This document shows, one piece after another, positions 62,889 to 64,000 of a DNA stretch of 64,000 nt. The DNA lies in assembly GCF_022230925.1 (NCBI RefSeq), contig NZ_JAKKFH010000007.1, forward strand, positions 109,308-173,307, given 5' to 3'. Each line of letters opens with the position of its first letter. Within the stretch, counting starts at the first letter, position 1. The notes below the pieces were generated by a model. That model saw only the letters and a list, made by a program, of their open reading frames with translations. It had not been told where the DNA came from and did not search any database. The position numbers and the translations under genes are program-made. Source of the stretch: Micromonospora alfalfae (lineage in GTDB: Bacteria > Actinomycetota > Actinomycetes > Mycobacteriales > Micromonosporaceae).

Positions 62889-62969
62889 GGTGATCCACTC
62901 GGATTCCTTGAAGGCGCGGTGTCCCAGGCGCTGGCATACCGCGCCTTCCGTGAACCCGAGTCGATCACC
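62889..62969. repeat. ~81-bp palindromic element (TTGATCCACTCGG family, copy 2)
   Basis: Arms 62889-62920 and 62938-62969 match at 27 of 32 positions around a 17-base loop that itself contains CCAGGCGCTGG. TGATCCACTCGG in the left arm is shared with copy 1 at 46745. Confidence 0.85.
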
Positions 62970-63112
62970 GTTCGTCTCGACTCCCGCGACGCGAATGGAC
63001 AGCACAATGAGGGTTAATAGGGTGAAGCGGATCGGTCGCAAAGCAGGCTGAACGGGTCTTGGCCGGGCGAATTGGCCGTCGTCATGGGGTGTCGGGCTAC
63101 GACCCCCGGAAC

Positions 63113-63238
63113 GCGACGGAGCCCTCGGACGCGACGGAGCCCTCGGACGCGACGGAGCCCTCGGACGCGACGGAGCCCTCGGACGCGACGGAGCCCTCGG
63201 ACGCGACGGAGCCCTCGGACGCGATGGAGGGCCCGGAC
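63113..63238. repeat. Seven 18-bp tandem units
   Basis: GCGACGGAGCCCTCGGAC repeated six times exactly from 63113 to 63220, plus one diverged unit to 63238. Confidence 0.95.
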
Positions 63239-63291
63239 GCGTGCGACGCCCCGGCTCGCCAAGCTCTGCGGGTTCCCGTGCACTGCCTCGC

Positions 63292-63350
63292 GTTGATCAT
63301 GAAGTTATTGTCGGAACGCGAGATGGACCGCGATAACTTCAATGATCAAC
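63292..63350. repeat. Palindrome with GTTGATCAT ends
   Basis: Left arm 63292-63310 (GTTGATCATGAAGTTATTG) pairs with 63331-63350 allowing one inserted base and one mismatch; 20-base loop. It immediately precedes the degenerate NUDIX gene. Confidence 0.78.
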
Positions 63351-63381
63351 AGTTGTGGGTGCGAAGCGGGGGCGAGCAAAG

Positions 63382-63960
63382 GTGCAGTTTACGAGGCGAG
63401 TCGGGGCCTACGGGCTGGTGCGGGACTCGGGCCGGGTCTTGATGGTTCGGGATGGGGCGGAGGGTGAGTTTCCCGGGTTCTGGCGGTTGCCGGGCGGTGC
63501 CGTAGGGCATGCCGAGGACCCGGAGCACGCCGTGGTCCGCCAGGTCGCCGAGCAGGCCGGGCTGACGATCGCTGTGGCGCGACTACTCGCGGTGGTCGCC
63601 GATGTGGCCACCTTCACGGAGGACAAGGCCGCGCTGCACACCGACCGCCTGTTGTTCGAGCTCAACATGCCCCAAGGCGCACTGTCCGACGGCGCGGGGC
63701 CTGAGAGCGTGGGGCCTGAGAACGCCGGGCCTGAGGGCGCAGCGCCTGAACGCGCGGGGCTTGAGGGCGCGGGGCTTGAGGGCGCGGGGCTTGAGGGCGC
63801 GGGGCTTGAGGGCGCGGGGCTTGAGGGCGCGGGGCTTGAGGGCGCGGGGCTTGAGGGCGCGGGGCTTGAGGGCGCGGGGCTTGAGGGCGCGGGGCTTGAG
63901 GGCGCGGGGCTTGAGGGCGCGGGGCTTGAGGGCGCGGGGCGTGGAGGGCGCGGGGCTTGA
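63382..63960 (+). pseudogene. Degenerate NUDIX gene whose 3' part is a tandem repeat
   Basis: A 192-residue frame starting GTG 63382 ([25 protein letters not shown]). The NUDIX box reads [23 protein letters not shown]: the RE and EE pairs are RQ and EQ, so two metal-binding Glu are lost. After [10 protein letters not shown] the sequence becomes GLEGA repeats from a 15-bp tandem array, and a 16-base unit (63940-63955) shifts the frame to a stop. It could be an expressed variable gene; the loss of the NUDIX core and normal C-terminus favours decay. Confidence 0.6.
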
Positions 63961-64000
63961 GGGCGCGGGGCCTCAGGGCGCGGGGCTGTGGAGTGCCGGG
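63700..64000 (+). repeat. 15-bp tandem array at the window edge
   Basis: Four diverged units (63700-63759), twelve exact CTTGAGGGCGCGGGG units (63760-63939), one 16-base unit, then three more diverged units to the end of the window, where the array may continue. Confidence 0.95.

Larger units (their letters stand above)
62534..63381. other. 848-bp non-coding region of repeats and palindromes
   Basis: Holds a CCTCGGG minisatellite, two long palindromes, an 18-bp tandem repeat and a further palindrome, listed separately. ORFs crossing it have repeat-derived sequence (DATEPS or PRASGL units) and no known domain, so no gene is called. Confidence 0.72.

Noticed and set aside
63113..63238. CRISPR array
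   Set aside because: Units are directly contiguous 18-bp repeats with no spacers, and no cas genes are present.
63059..63442. 127-residue frame with DATEPS repeats
   Set aside because: It is the 18-bp array read in frame, bordered by palindromes, with no RBS and no similarity that I can recognise.

Overview
The window is high-GC actinobacterial chromosome, most likely from Micromonospora or a close relative in the Micromonosporaceae. The signs are the complete conservon-type operon, the XRE-DUF5753/DUF397 pair, WhiB3/WhiD, a His-tailed GroEL1, GuaB plus a GuaB3 paralogue, DUF5319, many TANNNT promoters placed 6-8 nt before start codons (leaderless mRNAs), and many long intergenic palindromes. 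This is inference from gene content and style; no search was run.

Layout. (1) 1-2.3 kb: a conservon operon (kinase tail, Roadblock protein, DUF742 protein, small GTPase). (2) 2.4-10 kb, minus strand: an overlapping nitrate/nitrite assimilation operon, nasA - FAD/BFD reductase - nirB - nirD - nnaR, with a well-formed GlnR box in front of nasA. The nitrate transporter narK (13.6 kb, plus strand) belongs to the same pathway. It is separated from nasA by a 3.4-kb accessory segment holding two small orphan proteins, an XRE/DUF397 pair, a methyltransferase and a MazEF-like toxin-antitoxin pair. (3) 15-33 kb: the conserved actinobacterial housekeeping backbone rplM-rpsI-glmM-glmS-acpS-nnr-alr-tsaE-tsaB-rimI-tsaD, broken by insertions (aminotransferase, MmpS-like protein, DUF1023 hydrolase pair, alpha/beta hydrolase, ung, HTH protein). 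(4) 33-41 kb: DUF4142 and DUF1707 membrane proteins, a ROK-regulated xylose-type ABC transporter, a YbaK deacylase and a THUMP-like methyltransferase. (5) 41-49 kb: CIRCE-controlled groES-groEL1, a membrane-anchored sulfite-oxidase-like molybdoenzyme, a secreted lysozyme-like protein behind three ECF-type promoter motifs, divergent whiB3/luxR genes, and DUF5319. (6) 49-61 kb: guaB, guaB3 and guaA, interrupted by a Tat-exported TIM-barrel protein, two tandem M1 metallopeptidase lipoproteins, an LCP cell-wall protein and a cholesterol-oxidase-like GMC flavoenzyme. (7) 61-64 kb: PspC, a double-NUDIX protein, then about 0.85 kb of non-coding repeats and palindromes and a degenerate NUDIX gene whose 3' end has become a 15-bp tandem repeat.

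No tRNA, rRNA, CRISPR array, insertion sequence or transposase was seen. The least explained material is non-coding: at least three families of long palindromes with more than one copy here, a triple GGAAT-N18-GTT array, and several minisatellites, one of them inside an ORF.
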